The position numbers and the translations under genes are program-made. A model generated the notes under the pieces. It was given only the letters and a program-made list of their open reading frames with translations, was not told the DNA's origin and ran no database searches. A stretch of DNA of 64,000 nucleotides from Flavobacterium psychrotolerans (lineage in GTDB: Bacteria > Bacteroidota > Bacteroidia > Flavobacteriales > Flavobacteriaceae), in assembly GCF_003097635.1 (NCBI RefSeq), contig NZ_QCZI01000004.1, forward strand, positions 62,001-126,000, in the 5' to 3' direction. Below are positions 16,591-25,075 of this stretch, piece by piece. The number at the start of each line of letters is the position of its first letter. Positions within the stretch are counted from its first letter, which is position 1.

Positions 16591-16685
16591 ATATGTAAAA
16601 GTTGTTTTTTAGCGGTCATATATGGTATCGCCTTTTTATTTATTGGTGTTTGCTTGGGCAAACTTGTTGTTAGTGGCGATTTCAT
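16587..16685 (-). CDS. Possible 32-residue coupled small ORF between the GNAT gene and pseI
   Basis: An ATG at 16685 overlaps the TGA of the double-GNAT gene (ATGA), and the ORF's own TGA overlaps the pseI ATG (ATGA). It exactly bridges the only long gap in the operon. It would encode 32 residues, Lys-rich with no acidic residues, beginning MKSPLTTSLPK. A 6-bp hairpin (GTTTGC/GCAAAC, 16648-16663) lies in the middle. Translation is plausible through coupling but not proven. It could simply keep ribosomes moving to pseI, or be chance. Confidence 0.4.
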   Translation of the reverse strand: MKSPLTTSLPKQTPINKKAIPYMTAKKQLLHI

Positions 16686-17698
16686 ATTTTTTTGATATAA
16701 CGATAGCTTGGAATGGAATCATATTCCAAAACGACATTTAATTCGTAACCTGCTTTTTCAAATACTTTTTTGGATGCTCTATTCTCTAATTTGATGTAGG
16801 CACTGATTTGCATCTGAGGATTCTCTTTTAAAAACTCATTCGATGCCATTCGAATCATCTCGCTCGCATACCCTTTTCCTCTATGATTGACATCATTTGA
16901 TATCCCGATAACAGCCGTTGTTTCATCTTGTTTTTGAATACGAACCTGACCGATTGGAATTCCGATATGGTTTTCAAAAACCACCATAAAACAACTGGAA
17001 TCCTTAATTTTATTCAAAAACCAATTTTTATGATTCTCCAAAGAAATGGGTTCCGATTGATAGGAATTCTCTCTTACAGATGCATCACTTGTCCATTCAA
17101 AATAGAGCATCATATCTTTTTCATTAGCCTTCCTAAAAGCAATTCCTCGGTTCATTTTACAGTGATAAACCACATCCAAAAATTGTCCGCCAAAAAAGCA
17201 ATGCTCCTTTAAACGAGCTTCTTCTTTGAATCCACAAGAAGTTAAAACTTCATATAGATGCGGTCTCAAATCAAAGGCGTACGTAAATATTTTATGAAAA
17301 TTCAATTCTTGAAAAGCCATTTTATCTAATAACGAGAGATAATTTTTCCAGAAATATTCGAAATTTTCTTTCTCCAATTCCGTTTTCATTATAAACGAAA
17401 TCTCTGCATTTTTATCGATCCAATTGATGTGAACCAAACCGCCATAACCTACAAATTCATCATTTTTCAGAAATGAAAAAAGCAATTGATTGGGTTTTTC
17501 CACTTCGAATAATTTTGAAACTACATTTTCAAAATAATCCTCTTGATCCTTTACCGTTAATGGCTTTGCTTGTCGCAAATGGTACATTTGTTCGTTTCTC
17601 ATTTCCAAAATTGCATATTTATCTTCATCCCGAATTGGAACTAAAGAAAATGTGTTTCCTTGAAAAGTTGAGTTAACCAAACATGTATAATTTCTCAT
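16682..17698 (-). CDS. Tandem GNAT acetyltransferase (two domains)
   Basis: A 338-residue protein made of two GNAT domains. The first (about residues 10-180) is RimJ/RimL-like (LVPIRDEDKYAILEMRNEQM, then FVGYGGLVHINW and the late CGFKEEA). The second (about 183-338) has the cleaner acetyl-CoA loop VNHRGKGYASEMIRMA (Q/RxxGxG/A type) and a canonical ENRASKKVFEKAGYE end. PseH of the pseudaminic pathway is a GNAT that N-acetylates the 4-amino group. One of the domains may do this, and the other may acetylate a second amine made by the operon's class III aminotransferase. That split of roles is inference. Confidence 0.8.
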   Translation of the reverse strand: MRNYTCLVNSTFQGNTFSLVPIRDEDKYAILEMRNEQMYHLRQAKPLTVKDQEDYFENVVSKLFEVEKPNQLLFSFLKNDEFVGYGGLVHINWIDKNAEISFIMKTELEKENFEYFWKNYLSLLDKMAFQELNFHKIFTYAFDLRPHLYEVLTSCGFKEEARLKEHCFFGGQFLDVVYHCKMNRGIAFRKANEKDMMLYFEWTSDASVRENSYQSEPISLENHKNWFLNKIKDSSCFMVVFENHIGIPIGQVRIQKQDETTAVIGISNDVNHRGKGYASEMIRMASNEFLKENPQMQISAYIKLENRASKKVFEKAGYELNVVLEYDSIPSYRYIKKI

Positions 17699-17702
17699 AG
17701 CT

Positions 17703-19010
17703 CTAATTCAATCTTTTAAATCCGCCATGACAAACGGGACCTTTTAGCAAATTTTCTATCTTTAGATTTCCCTTTTCACAGTTGGCTATTAATTGATAAA
17801 CTTCATCTAATGCATTAAAATACAGTTCTAAATTAGCGTCGTTATGAGCTGTAGCTGCATAAAAATTGGTACTGGCTAAAAATCCTTTTTCTAGCATTTC
17901 TTGTGTAATCAGGGTTTTATACCCCATGGCATCCGGGCAGTTGAAACTATAAGTACTTAATGCCGGTATCCCAGAAATGGAAATATTCAAATCGTGTGCA
18001 TCAGCTAGTTTTTGCCATCCGTTTCGCATTTTGTTTCCCATTTCAGTAATGGTTTCCCATGATTTTACCCGCTCCATTACTTTTAAGGTGGCTAAAGCTG
18101 CGGTAGGCCCAATTCTTTCTGTCCAAAAAGTACTGCTGATAAAGGTAGTTTGTGCTGCTTCCATTACCGCTCTGGTTCCAACTACGGCAGTTAATGCGTA
18201 GCCGTTACCTATTGTTTTTCCGTACATTGCCATGTCTGGTTGCACACCAAATTTTTTGTAAATTCCCCCAAAGGTTTCTCTAAAGCCCGAAGTACATTCG
18301 TCGAAAATTAAAACTATATTTTTAGCCGTGGCCAATGCTCTTACTTTTTGCAAAAAATTGTCTTCTGGCCCAAAATTCCGAACCACTTCCATTTTGATAA
18401 CTCCAATATCATTATTTTCAACAATAGACAACAACTCTTCATAATTGTTGTAGTTGAAAGGAAAAACGGTGTCTTTTAAATTCTTTGGAACTCCATTTGG
18501 ACTTAATCCCGGCAATAAATGCCCTGACAATTCATCGCCATCATTATGATTGGCAGATAAATACCAATCATGCCATCCATGATACCCACAAATGGCTACT
18601 TTATCCTTTCCTGATGCAGCACGAGCTATTCTGATAGCAATAGAATTGGCTTCCCCACCACTTCGGGCAAATCGAACCATGTCTGCCCATGGATTTATTT
18701 CTATTAATTTTTCAGCAAGATAGACTTCCTCAGGACAGCTTAATGTGCTCATGTTACCGTTTTTGACCGTTTCCATAACGGCAGCATCAACCTCATCATT
18801 ACCATATCCGAGCGTGTTGGTGCCAATTCCCATGATACTCATGTCTAGATACTCTTTACCGTCCAAATCCCAAACTTTACAGCCTTTGGATTTAGAAAAA
18901 TAAGAAGGCCATTGATCTGGCAAAAACATTTCCGGTCTTTTAGAGAGCAACATCGTCCCTCCTGGAATGAGTGTTTTGGCTTTTTTATATAATTCTTGTC
19001 CTTTTCCCAT
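17703..19010 (-). CDS. PLP-dependent class III aminotransferase (HemL-like)
   Basis: A 435-residue fold-type I aminotransferase resembling glutamate-1-semialdehyde aminomutase. Visible features are the N-terminal ELYKKAKTLIPGGTMLLSKRPE, FARSGGEANSIAIRIARA for phosphate binding, DECTSGFR for the pyridine-N Asp, and MAMYGKTIGNGYAL with the Schiff-base Lys. The location in a sugar operon, 4 bp from the GNAT gene and 2 bp from the cytidylyltransferase, argues for a sugar aminotransferase rather than haem synthesis. The pseudaminic pathway normally needs only PseC, so this is an additional amination step or a side-chain modifying enzyme. Confidence 0.85.
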   Translation of the reverse strand: MGKGQELYKKAKTLIPGGTMLLSKRPEMFLPDQWPSYFSKSKGCKVWDLDGKEYLDMSIMGIGTNTLGYGNDEVDAAVMETVKNGNMSTLSCPEEVYLAEKLIEINPWADMVRFARSGGEANSIAIRIARAASGKDKVAICGYHGWHDWYLSANHNDGDELSGHLLPGLSPNGVPKNLKDTVFPFNYNNYEELLSIVENNDIGVIKMEVVRNFGPEDNFLQKVRALATAKNIVLIFDECTSGFRETFGGIYKKFGVQPDMAMYGKTIGNGYALTAVVGTRAVMEAAQTTFISSTFWTERIGPTAALATLKVMERVKSWETITEMGNKMRNGWQKLADAHDLNISISGIPALSTYSFNCPDAMGYKTLITQEMLEKGFLASTNFYAATAHNDANLELYFNALDEVYQLIANCEKGNLKIENLLKGPVCHGGFKRLN

Positions 19011-19012
19011 GA

Positions 19013-19771
19013 TTAGTCGTTTTTTAAGGACTTGATTAATCCTTCGTTTCTTATAATTTGGTCGTTTACCTTGGCCAAATCATTTTCAATAATGAAATTA
19101 GTGTAGGTTAACCACGATTTATCTGTTCCTAATTGATGTATTAAAATTTCCATTAAATCAAAATCTCTCTGTTCATCCACGGTCATTCTTATTTTAGAAA
19201 AATCTAAATCACAAGGAAAATTCATGGCTTTAAATAAATTCCCATCATTAAAATCGGAATTGTTTCTGATAAATGGCGTAACGTGTTCCCTTTCTGATTT
19301 TAAAACCGCATTTTCCCAAGCTGATTTCAAAGCTGAAAACTTAAAAACCTCAACATCCTGACCGTCTGGGTAATTCTCTACAAGTCCATTGGAACCATAG
19401 TCACAATTGTTTTCCTGAACAAAAGTTACTATTTCATCTACCAATTCCGGATCAATCAAAGGACAATCAGAGGTAACTCTAACAATCCAATCCGCATTTT
19501 TATCTTTTACGGATTGATAAAACCGATCTAAAACATCAGCCTCTGAACCTCTAAAAGAACTAAAACCCCATTCTAAAGCTTTGTCGTAAATGATTGTATC
19601 TTCATCGTTTATTGTAGTTGCTACAATAATTTCTGAAATTTTGGAACATTTTTTTAATCTTTCCAAATGAATTTGAAGCAACGATTTTCCGGAAATTTCT
19701 TTAAGAACTTTACCCGGCAATCTGGTGCTTCCGGTTCGGGCTTGCGTTATAAGTATTGTTTTTAGTTCCAT
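19013..19771 (-). CDS. SpsF/PseF-like cytidylyltransferase
   Basis: A 252-residue nucleotidyltransferase with the CMP-sugar synthetase opening ILITQARTGSTRLPGKVL (residues about 5-22). It has the motif VRVTSDCPLIDPELVDEIV with its metal-ligand Asp. This is the SpsF family, often found with nonulosonic acid genes. It most likely activates the sugar with CTP for transfer. Its start overlaps the end of the aldo/keto reductase by 10 bp. The alternative assignment is NeuA-like activity on a different sugar. Confidence 0.87.
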   Translation of the reverse strand: MELKTILITQARTGSTRLPGKVLKEISGKSLLQIHLERLKKCSKISEIIVATTINDEDTIIYDKALEWGFSSFRGSEADVLDRFYQSVKDKNADWIVRVTSDCPLIDPELVDEIVTFVQENNCDYGSNGLVENYPDGQDVEVFKFSALKSAWENAVLKSEREHVTPFIRNNSDFNDGNLFKAMNFPCDLDFSKIRMTVDEQRDFDLMEILIHQLGTDKSWLTYTNFIIENDLAKVNDQIIRNEGLIKSLKND

Positions 19772-20631
19772 AATGATGGATTTAATAAATCTGAATTCTC
19801 GACTTTTATAGCGTTTATTTTATTTACAACTTCCTGATTAAGTATACAATTAGATGATTTCACGTTATCCAATAATTGAAGTATGGAGTCTACTCCGATT
19901 AGGACTTGATCTATATTTTTTTGACGCAAGCAATACCCTAATGCCAAATCTGAGATGCTTAAGTTTTCGCCTTTTGCTATGCTTTTGATTTCAATTAATT
20001 CCGACAATAACTCTTGACAAACCGCATTCGCATCTGAACTTTCTTTAAAAAACAATCCTTGTAAAAATGCCGATCTTGTATGAACAATTTTACCCTTATC
20101 TTTTAATTCCTGCATTAGTTCCCCTCTAACAGATTCATTGTCTAATAAATTAAAAGGCATTTGAACAACAGAAATAGCATCATCCAATAACAATGCTTCA
20201 ATTTGTTCATTCGTATAAATTGAAACCCCAATATTTTTGATTAATCCTTGACTTTTAATGCTTTTTAACCTTTCGATAATCTGATGGTTATTTTTATAAG
20301 AATCGAAGGAATGAAACATAAGAACCTCCAAACAGTCCACATTCATGTCTTTGATATAGGTTTTGACCCTTTCCTCAATTTTATTGATATCAACATCATG
20401 CGGGATTTTTGTGATGATGTTAAATTTTATGTTGGGATTTAATTTATGAAATTCGCCAATAACCTGATGTGCATTTCCATAAGCTTCAGCAGTATCAAGT
20501 GTCGAAATCCCTAATTCAAACGCCTTTGATAAAATTTCGCAACTGTTTTCAAAAGATATTTTCCCTGTAGAATTATTAATTCCATAAGCCAAACCCATTT
20601 GAACCGTCCCTAAAATAAGTTTATTTTTCAA
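19762..20631 (-). CDS. Aldo/keto reductase family protein
   Basis: A 289-residue NAD(P)H-linked TIM-barrel reductase. It opens with NKLILGTVQMGLAYGINN. The catalytic region ELGISTLDTAEAYGNAHQVIGEF contains the Asp and Tyr of the family, and ITKIPHD the Lys. The His of the tetrad is in LEVLMFHSFDS. Aldo/keto reductases recur in flavobacterial and other environmental nonulosonate clusters, but a defined step in classical pseudaminate synthesis is not known. It overlaps the cytidylyltransferase gene by 10 bp, indicating one operon. Confidence 0.87.
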   Translation of the reverse strand: MKNKLILGTVQMGLAYGINNSTGKISFENSCEILSKAFELGISTLDTAEAYGNAHQVIGEFHKLNPNIKFNIITKIPHDVDINKIEERVKTYIKDMNVDCLEVLMFHSFDSYKNNHQIIERLKSIKSQGLIKNIGVSIYTNEQIEALLLDDAISVVQMPFNLLDNESVRGELMQELKDKGKIVHTRSAFLQGLFFKESSDANAVCQELLSELIEIKSIAKGENLSISDLALGYCLRQKNIDQVLIGVDSILQLLDNVKSSNCILNQEVVNKINAIKVENSDLLNPSLWN

Positions 20632-20637
20632 AATTAT

Positions 20638-21825
20638 TTATTTTAAAAAGGACAATACTTTTTCAATCACAAAATCCTGTTCCTCCTCTGTTAACGTTGG
20701 AAACATCGGCAAACTGATGCAATTTTTATAATAGTTTTCAGAAATGAGCATGTCGCCTACTTTCCAACCAAATTCTTGATAATACGGCATCAAGTGACAG
20801 GGAATATAATGTATTTGAGCGAAAATTTGATGTTCCCGTAAATAATTATACAAACCCAATCGGTCTTCGATTTCTATTACGTATAAATGATAGGCGTGTC
20901 CATCAATTACTCCTGACTGTCCTATTATTTTTGAGTTTTTGGAGAAAACATCAAAGTATTTTTTTGCTATCGCCCTTCTTCTTTCAAGACCTTTATCCGC
21001 ACGTGACAATTGACTGATTCCGAGTGCTGCCTGAAAATCGGTAAAGCGATAATTATAACCCAAGGTTTGCATTTCCATATACCAAGCAGGGTAAGAACTG
21101 CTTTCAGGAACTTCCTGACCTGCCGCAAATGATTTCGAATTTTTAAAAACACTCGCATCCCTAGTGATTCCGTGTGTTCTTAGCTCCAGTAATTTTTTAT
21201 ATAATTCTTCATTATTTGTGGTAACCATCCCTCCTTCACCAGTAGCAATATGCTTCACGGGATGGAAAGAAAAAATGGCCAATTCTGCAAAATTACCGTT
21301 CCCACAATTTTGCTGTTTTCCAGTGCTATCCACAAAATAACCTCCTGGAGAATGGCAAGAATCTTCAAGAATCCACAAATCGTATTCATTTGCTAATTTT
21401 CTAAAGGCCTCTAAATTTACAGCCCGTCCTGCAAAATCAACAGGAACAATTCCTTTGTACGTCCCTTTAGGGGATGCTTTTAACAAAGCTTCCACCTTTT
21501 CAATATCCAGTAAATAGGTTTCGGGATCAATGTCGGAAAAAACAACTTCACCACCACAATAGCGAATGCAATTTGCAGATGCAGCAAAAGTTATTGGAGT
21601 GGTAATCACTTTATCGCCTTCTTGAACTCCTAATGCTAAAGTGGACAAATGTAAAGCCGCAGTTCCGTTAGACACTGCGACGGCAAATTTACTGCCAATA
21701 TAATTAGCGAATAATTTCTCGAATTCTAAAATTTTTGGTCCTTGAGTAAGAAAATCGGCTTTAAGCGCTTCTGAAACTACTTTTATATCTTCCTCGGTAA
21801 TATTTTGTTTTCCGTAAGGTATCAT
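20638..21825 (-). CDS. pseC: UDP-4-amino-4,6-dideoxy-N-acetyl-beta-L-altrosamine transaminase
   Basis: A 395-residue DegT/DnrJ/EryC1-family aminotransferase. Visible signatures are the opening MIPYGKQNITEEDIKVVSEAL, FAVAVSNGTAALHLSTLA for phosphate binding, ILEDSCHSPGG with the PLP-stacking region, and FSFHPVKHIATGEGGMV with the Schiff-base Lys. PseC transfers an amino group from glutamate to the 4-keto sugar made by PseB. It is the second gene of the operon, 3 bp after pseB. The neighbouring pseB and pseI support this assignment over generic WecE-type enzymes. Confidence 0.93.
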   Translation of the reverse strand: MIPYGKQNITEEDIKVVSEALKADFLTQGPKILEFEKLFANYIGSKFAVAVSNGTAALHLSTLALGVQEGDKVITTPITFAASANCIRYCGGEVVFSDIDPETYLLDIEKVEALLKASPKGTYKGIVPVDFAGRAVNLEAFRKLANEYDLWILEDSCHSPGGYFVDSTGKQQNCGNGNFAELAIFSFHPVKHIATGEGGMVTTNNEELYKKLLELRTHGITRDASVFKNSKSFAAGQEVPESSSYPAWYMEMQTLGYNYRFTDFQAALGISQLSRADKGLERRRAIAKKYFDVFSKNSKIIGQSGVIDGHAYHLYVIEIEDRLGLYNYLREHQIFAQIHYIPCHLMPYYQEFGWKVGDMLISENYYKNCISLPMFPTLTEEEQDFVIEKVLSFLK

Positions 21826-21828
21826 ATA

Positions 21829-22839
21829 TTATACTGTGAAATCTGAATACAAATGTTCTTTTATCAATGTTCTTAAGGAGTCAACAGTTTCCCATTCTGT
21901 ATTTTCCCCAGAAGTGTAGTTAAACCCTTGGGGAACTAATTTGGCGTTGAACGTTTTAATGTATTCTTTCATGTCCCAATTGGTTACTTGAGGCAGAATC
22001 ACATAGTATTTCCCTAGATCATAAGTAGTAAAGGAATCAGATGATGTGATCATTTCCTCGTGAATTTTTTCGCCTGGACGAATGCCACAAATTTTATGCT
22101 CACACTCCGGACCGATAGCCTGAGCTACATCCAAAATTCTATATGACGGGATTTTCGGGACAAACAGTTCGCCTCCCCAAGCAGCATCCAAAGCGTGTAA
22201 AACCATGTCAACCCCGCCTTGAAGCGAAATGTTAAAACGGGTCATGTTAGCATCAGTAATTGGCAAAACACCTTCCGCTCTTTTATTCATAAAAAACGGA
22301 ATTACAGAACCATTTGACCCCATAACATTGCCGTAACGAACCACAGAAAATTTAATATCCTGATTGCCTTTTATATTATTTGCTGCTATAAATAGTTTAT
22401 CCGAGGTTAGTTTCGTTGCTCCATATAAATTAATTGGCGCACAGGCCTTGTCAGTAGAAAGGGCTACCACTTTTGAAACATTGGATGAAAGACTTGCCTT
22501 AATAACATTATCAGCCCCACCTATATTGGTTTTCACACACTCATCCGGATTATATTCGGCAATGTGAACGTGTTTCATTGCTGCGGCATGAATGACATAA
22601 TCTATACCGTTAAAAGCTCTTTTCATCCGTTCCAAATCCCTTACATCTCCAATAAAATAACGTATTGCAGGAAATTGGGACTCTGGAAATTCTTGAGCCA
22701 TCTGATATTGCTTTTGCTCATCTCTGGAATAAATAACCAATCTTTTTATATTTGGCCATTTCTTTAAAATAGTCTTTGTTAATTCTTTTCCTAAAGAACC
22801 TGTACCTCCTGTAATTAAAATCGATTTGTTATCCAACAT
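21829..22839 (-). CDS. pseB: UDP-N-acetylglucosamine 4,6-dehydratase (inverting)
   Basis: A 336-residue short-chain dehydrogenase/reductase with the NAD-binding motif ILITGGTGSLGKELTKTI near the N-terminus. The PseB/FlaA1 signature VVALSTDKACAPINLYGATK carries a modified catalytic triad (Asp/Lys/Tyr). PseB removes water from UDP-GlcNAc and inverts C5, the first step of pseudaminic-type synthesis. It is the first gene of the eight-gene minus-strand operon and has a -7 box just upstream. Confidence 0.94.
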   Translation of the reverse strand: MLDNKSILITGGTGSLGKELTKTILKKWPNIKRLVIYSRDEQKQYQMAQEFPESQFPAIRYFIGDVRDLERMKRAFNGIDYVIHAAAMKHVHIAEYNPDECVKTNIGGADNVIKASLSSNVSKVVALSTDKACAPINLYGATKLTSDKLFIAANNIKGNQDIKFSVVRYGNVMGSNGSVIPFFMNKRAEGVLPITDANMTRFNISLQGGVDMVLHALDAAWGGELFVPKIPSYRILDVAQAIGPECEHKICGIRPGEKIHEEMITSSDSFTTYDLGKYYVILPQVTNWDMKEYIKTFNAKLVPQGFNYTSGENTEWETVDSLRTLIKEHLYSDFTV

Positions 22840-22860
22840 TTTGTGTTTAATTTAAAAAAG

Positions 22861-22868
22861 CAAATATA
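22861..22868 (-). promoter_or_regulatory. -7 box for the pse operon
   Basis: Minus-strand TATATTTG, exact TAnnTTTG match, 21 bp upstream of the pseB start codon. No correctly spaced -33 TTTG was found. Confidence 0.5.
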
Positions 22869-22929
22869 CTGAAATAGTACTATTAGTTTATGATTTTCCC
22901 AAATGACTATTTATATTGTATCAAATAAA

Positions 22930-22937
22930 TATCTTTG
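22930..22937 (+). promoter_or_regulatory. -7 box for tsaC
   Basis: TATCTTTG matches TAnnTTTG. It lies downstream of the in-frame ATG at 22903, so the real start is the ATG at 22957. Confidence 0.55.
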
Positions 22938-22956
22938 CATCAAAGAACTCAAAAAA

Positions 22957-23523
22957 ATGGACATCAACCAAGAAATCCAAAAAGCTTACGAAGTCATAAA
23001 AAACGGTGGCATCATCCTTTACCCGACCGATACCGTTTGGGGTATTGGCTGTGATGCCACTAATCCAGAAGCCGTAGCTAAAATATTTAAACTAAAACAA
23101 CGAGCAGAAACACAAAGCATGATTGTTTTGATGAATGGCGAAAAAATGATGTATAATGTTTTTAAAGACATCCCAGAAGTAGCTTGGCAAATCATCGATT
23201 TATCCGAAAAACCGACTACCATAATTCTGGACAAACCTAGAAATGTAGCTCCAAACCTCATTGCTTCCGATAATACCTTGGGAATTCGAATTGTAAAAGA
23301 GCCTTTTTGTTTCAAATTAATGGAAAAAATGAAAAAACCACTGGTTTCCACCTCCGCAAATATATCTGGTCAACCCACGCCCATTGCTTTCAAAGATATT
23401 AGCCCAGAAATTATAAAAGGTGTGGACTATGTTGTAAATTTGCACCACGATAAAATTGCAGGAAAGTCCTCTACAATTATTAAATTGACCAACGATTCGC
23501 AAGTAAAAGTGATTCGAAAATAA
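22957..23523 (+). CDS. tsaC: L-threonylcarbamoyladenylate synthase
   Basis: A 188-residue YrdC/Sua5-family enzyme that makes threonylcarbamoyl-AMP from threonine, bicarbonate and ATP for the t6A modification of tRNAs. The motifs GGIILYPTDTVWGIGCDA, KIFKLKQR and the late LVSTSANISGQPTP are all present. It has the single-domain length without the Sua5 extension. The start at 22957 is chosen because a -7 box lies upstream of it and downstream of the alternative ATG at 22903. It precedes cca, another tRNA gene, by 66 bp. Confidence 0.95.
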   Translation: MDINQEIQKAYEVIKNGGIILYPTDTVWGIGCDATNPEAVAKIFKLKQRAETQSMIVLMNGEKMMYNVFKDIPEVAWQIIDLSEKPTTIILDKPRNVAPNLIASDNTLGIRIVKEPFCFKLMEKMKKPLVSTSANISGQPTPIAFKDISPEIIKGVDYVVNLHHDKIAGKSSTIIKLTNDSQVKVIRK

Positions 23524-23589
23524 TTTGATGCATTCAGTTTACGGTTTACGGTTCAGCACCTTTAAAACTTTAAACTTTAAACAAAGAAA

Positions 23590-25011
23590 ATGAATTATAC
23601 TAAAGCATTAAATAATAAAATATTTGAAATCATATCAAAAGCTTCCCTAGAACTCAAAATTGAAAGTTATGTGATTGGTGGCTTTGTGAGAGATTTAATC
23701 CTTGAAAGAGATTTCAAAAAAGACATTGATATTGTGGCTGTAGGCAATGGAATTGAATTAGCTATAAAAGTTTCGGAATTACTTCCCAGAAAACCAAAAG
23801 TTCAGGTTTTCAAAAATTACGGAACTGCAATGTTGCGATTTGAAGAAATTGACATTGAATTTGTTGGTGCCCGTAAAGAAAGTTATCATTTTGAAAGCCG
23901 TAATCCAGTTGTAGAAAACGGAACCCTCGAAGACGATCAAAACCGTCGTGATTTCACTATAAACGCCTTAGCACTATCATTGAATGTATCCAATTACGGG
24001 GAACTTTCAGATCCTTTTGATGGATTAAGCGATTTGAAAAATAAAATTATCAAAACACCTTTAAATCCGGATATTACTTTTTCTGACGACCCCCTGCGAA
24101 TGCTACGCGCCATACGGTTTGCCAATCAATTGGATTTTGAAATCGATGCCGATTCCCTGAATTCTATTACTAAAAATGCCGAAAGAATCAAGATTATTTC
24201 TGGCGAAAGAATCGTTGATGAATTAAACAAAATTCTTTTGACTGATAAACCTTCCATTGGGTTCTTGTTATTATTCAAAACCGGCCTTTTAGATCTAATT
24301 TTACCTGAATTGACTGCATTAAATCAAGTGGAAGAAATTGAAGGCCATACGCATAAAAACAATTTTTACCATACACTGGAAGTAGTTGATAACATTTGTC
24401 CAAATACCGACGATGTCTGGTTGCGGTGGTCGGCTTTATTACATGACATTGGCAAGGCGCCTACTAAAAGGTTCAACAAAAAACAAGGTTGGACGTTTCA
24501 CGGACATGAATTTCTTGGCGGAAAAATGGCTAAGAAAATCTTTGAACGTCTGCGCATGCCTTTGAATCACAAAATGAAATTTGTGCAAAAAATGGTAATG
24601 ATGAGTTCTCGCCCCATCGTATTATCACAAGAAACCGTTACTGATTCTGCTGTTCGCCGTCTGGTTTTTGATGCTGGTGAAGATGTAGAAAATCTAATGA
24701 CCTTATGTGAAGCAGACATTACCACCAAAAATCCTAATAAATTTAAAAAATACCATCAAAATTTTGAAATCGTTCGCAAGAAAATTGTGGAAGTGGAAGA
24801 ACGAGATAGCATTCGTAATTTTCAACCACCAATTACGGGTGAAGAAATTATGGAAATCTTTAATTTGAAACCTTCCCGTGAAATCGGAATACTGAAAGAA
24901 GCCATAAAAGAAGCCATTCTTGAAGGAGAAATTCCTAATAATTATGATGCTGCTTATGAGTTTATGCTAAAAAAAGCGTTTAAATTAGGCTTAAATATTA
25001 ACACTTGTTGA
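23590..25011 (+). CDS. cca: CCA tRNA nucleotidyltransferase with HD domain
   Basis: A 473-residue class II nucleotidyltransferase that adds or repairs the CCA end of tRNAs. The N-terminal catalytic head has GGFVRDLIL (residues about 28-36) and the metal-binding DIDIV. The template motif [14 protein letters not shown] and the RRD/ERI helices follow. A C-terminal HD domain (HDIGKAP, about residue 283) suggests added phosphohydrolase activity. Full length. It lies between tsaC and the haem A synthase gene on the same strand. Confidence 0.95.
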   Translation: MNYTKALNNKIFEIISKASLELKIESYVIGGFVRDLILERDFKKDIDIVAVGNGIELAIKVSELLPRKPKVQVFKNYGTAMLRFEEIDIEFVGARKESYHFESRNPVVENGTLEDDQNRRDFTINALALSLNVSNYGELSDPFDGLSDLKNKIIKTPLNPDITFSDDPLRMLRAIRFANQLDFEIDADSLNSITKNAERIKIISGERIVDELNKILLTDKPSIGFLLLFKTGLLDLILPELTALNQVEEIEGHTHKNNFYHTLEVVDNICPNTDDVWLRWSALLHDIGKAPTKRFNKKQGWTFHGHEFLGGKMAKKIFERLRMPLNHKMKFVQKMVMMSSRPIVLSQETVTDSAVRRLVFDAGEDVENLMTLCEADITTKNPNKFKKYHQNFEIVRKKIVEVEERDSIRNFQPPITGEEIMEIFNLKPSREIGILKEAIKEAILEGEIPNNYDAAYEFMLKKAFKLGLNINTC

Positions 25012-25075
25012 ATTTAAAATAACGTTATAAAAATACCCTCTTTTAACAAAAAGGGATTAAATAAATTAGTTTAAA

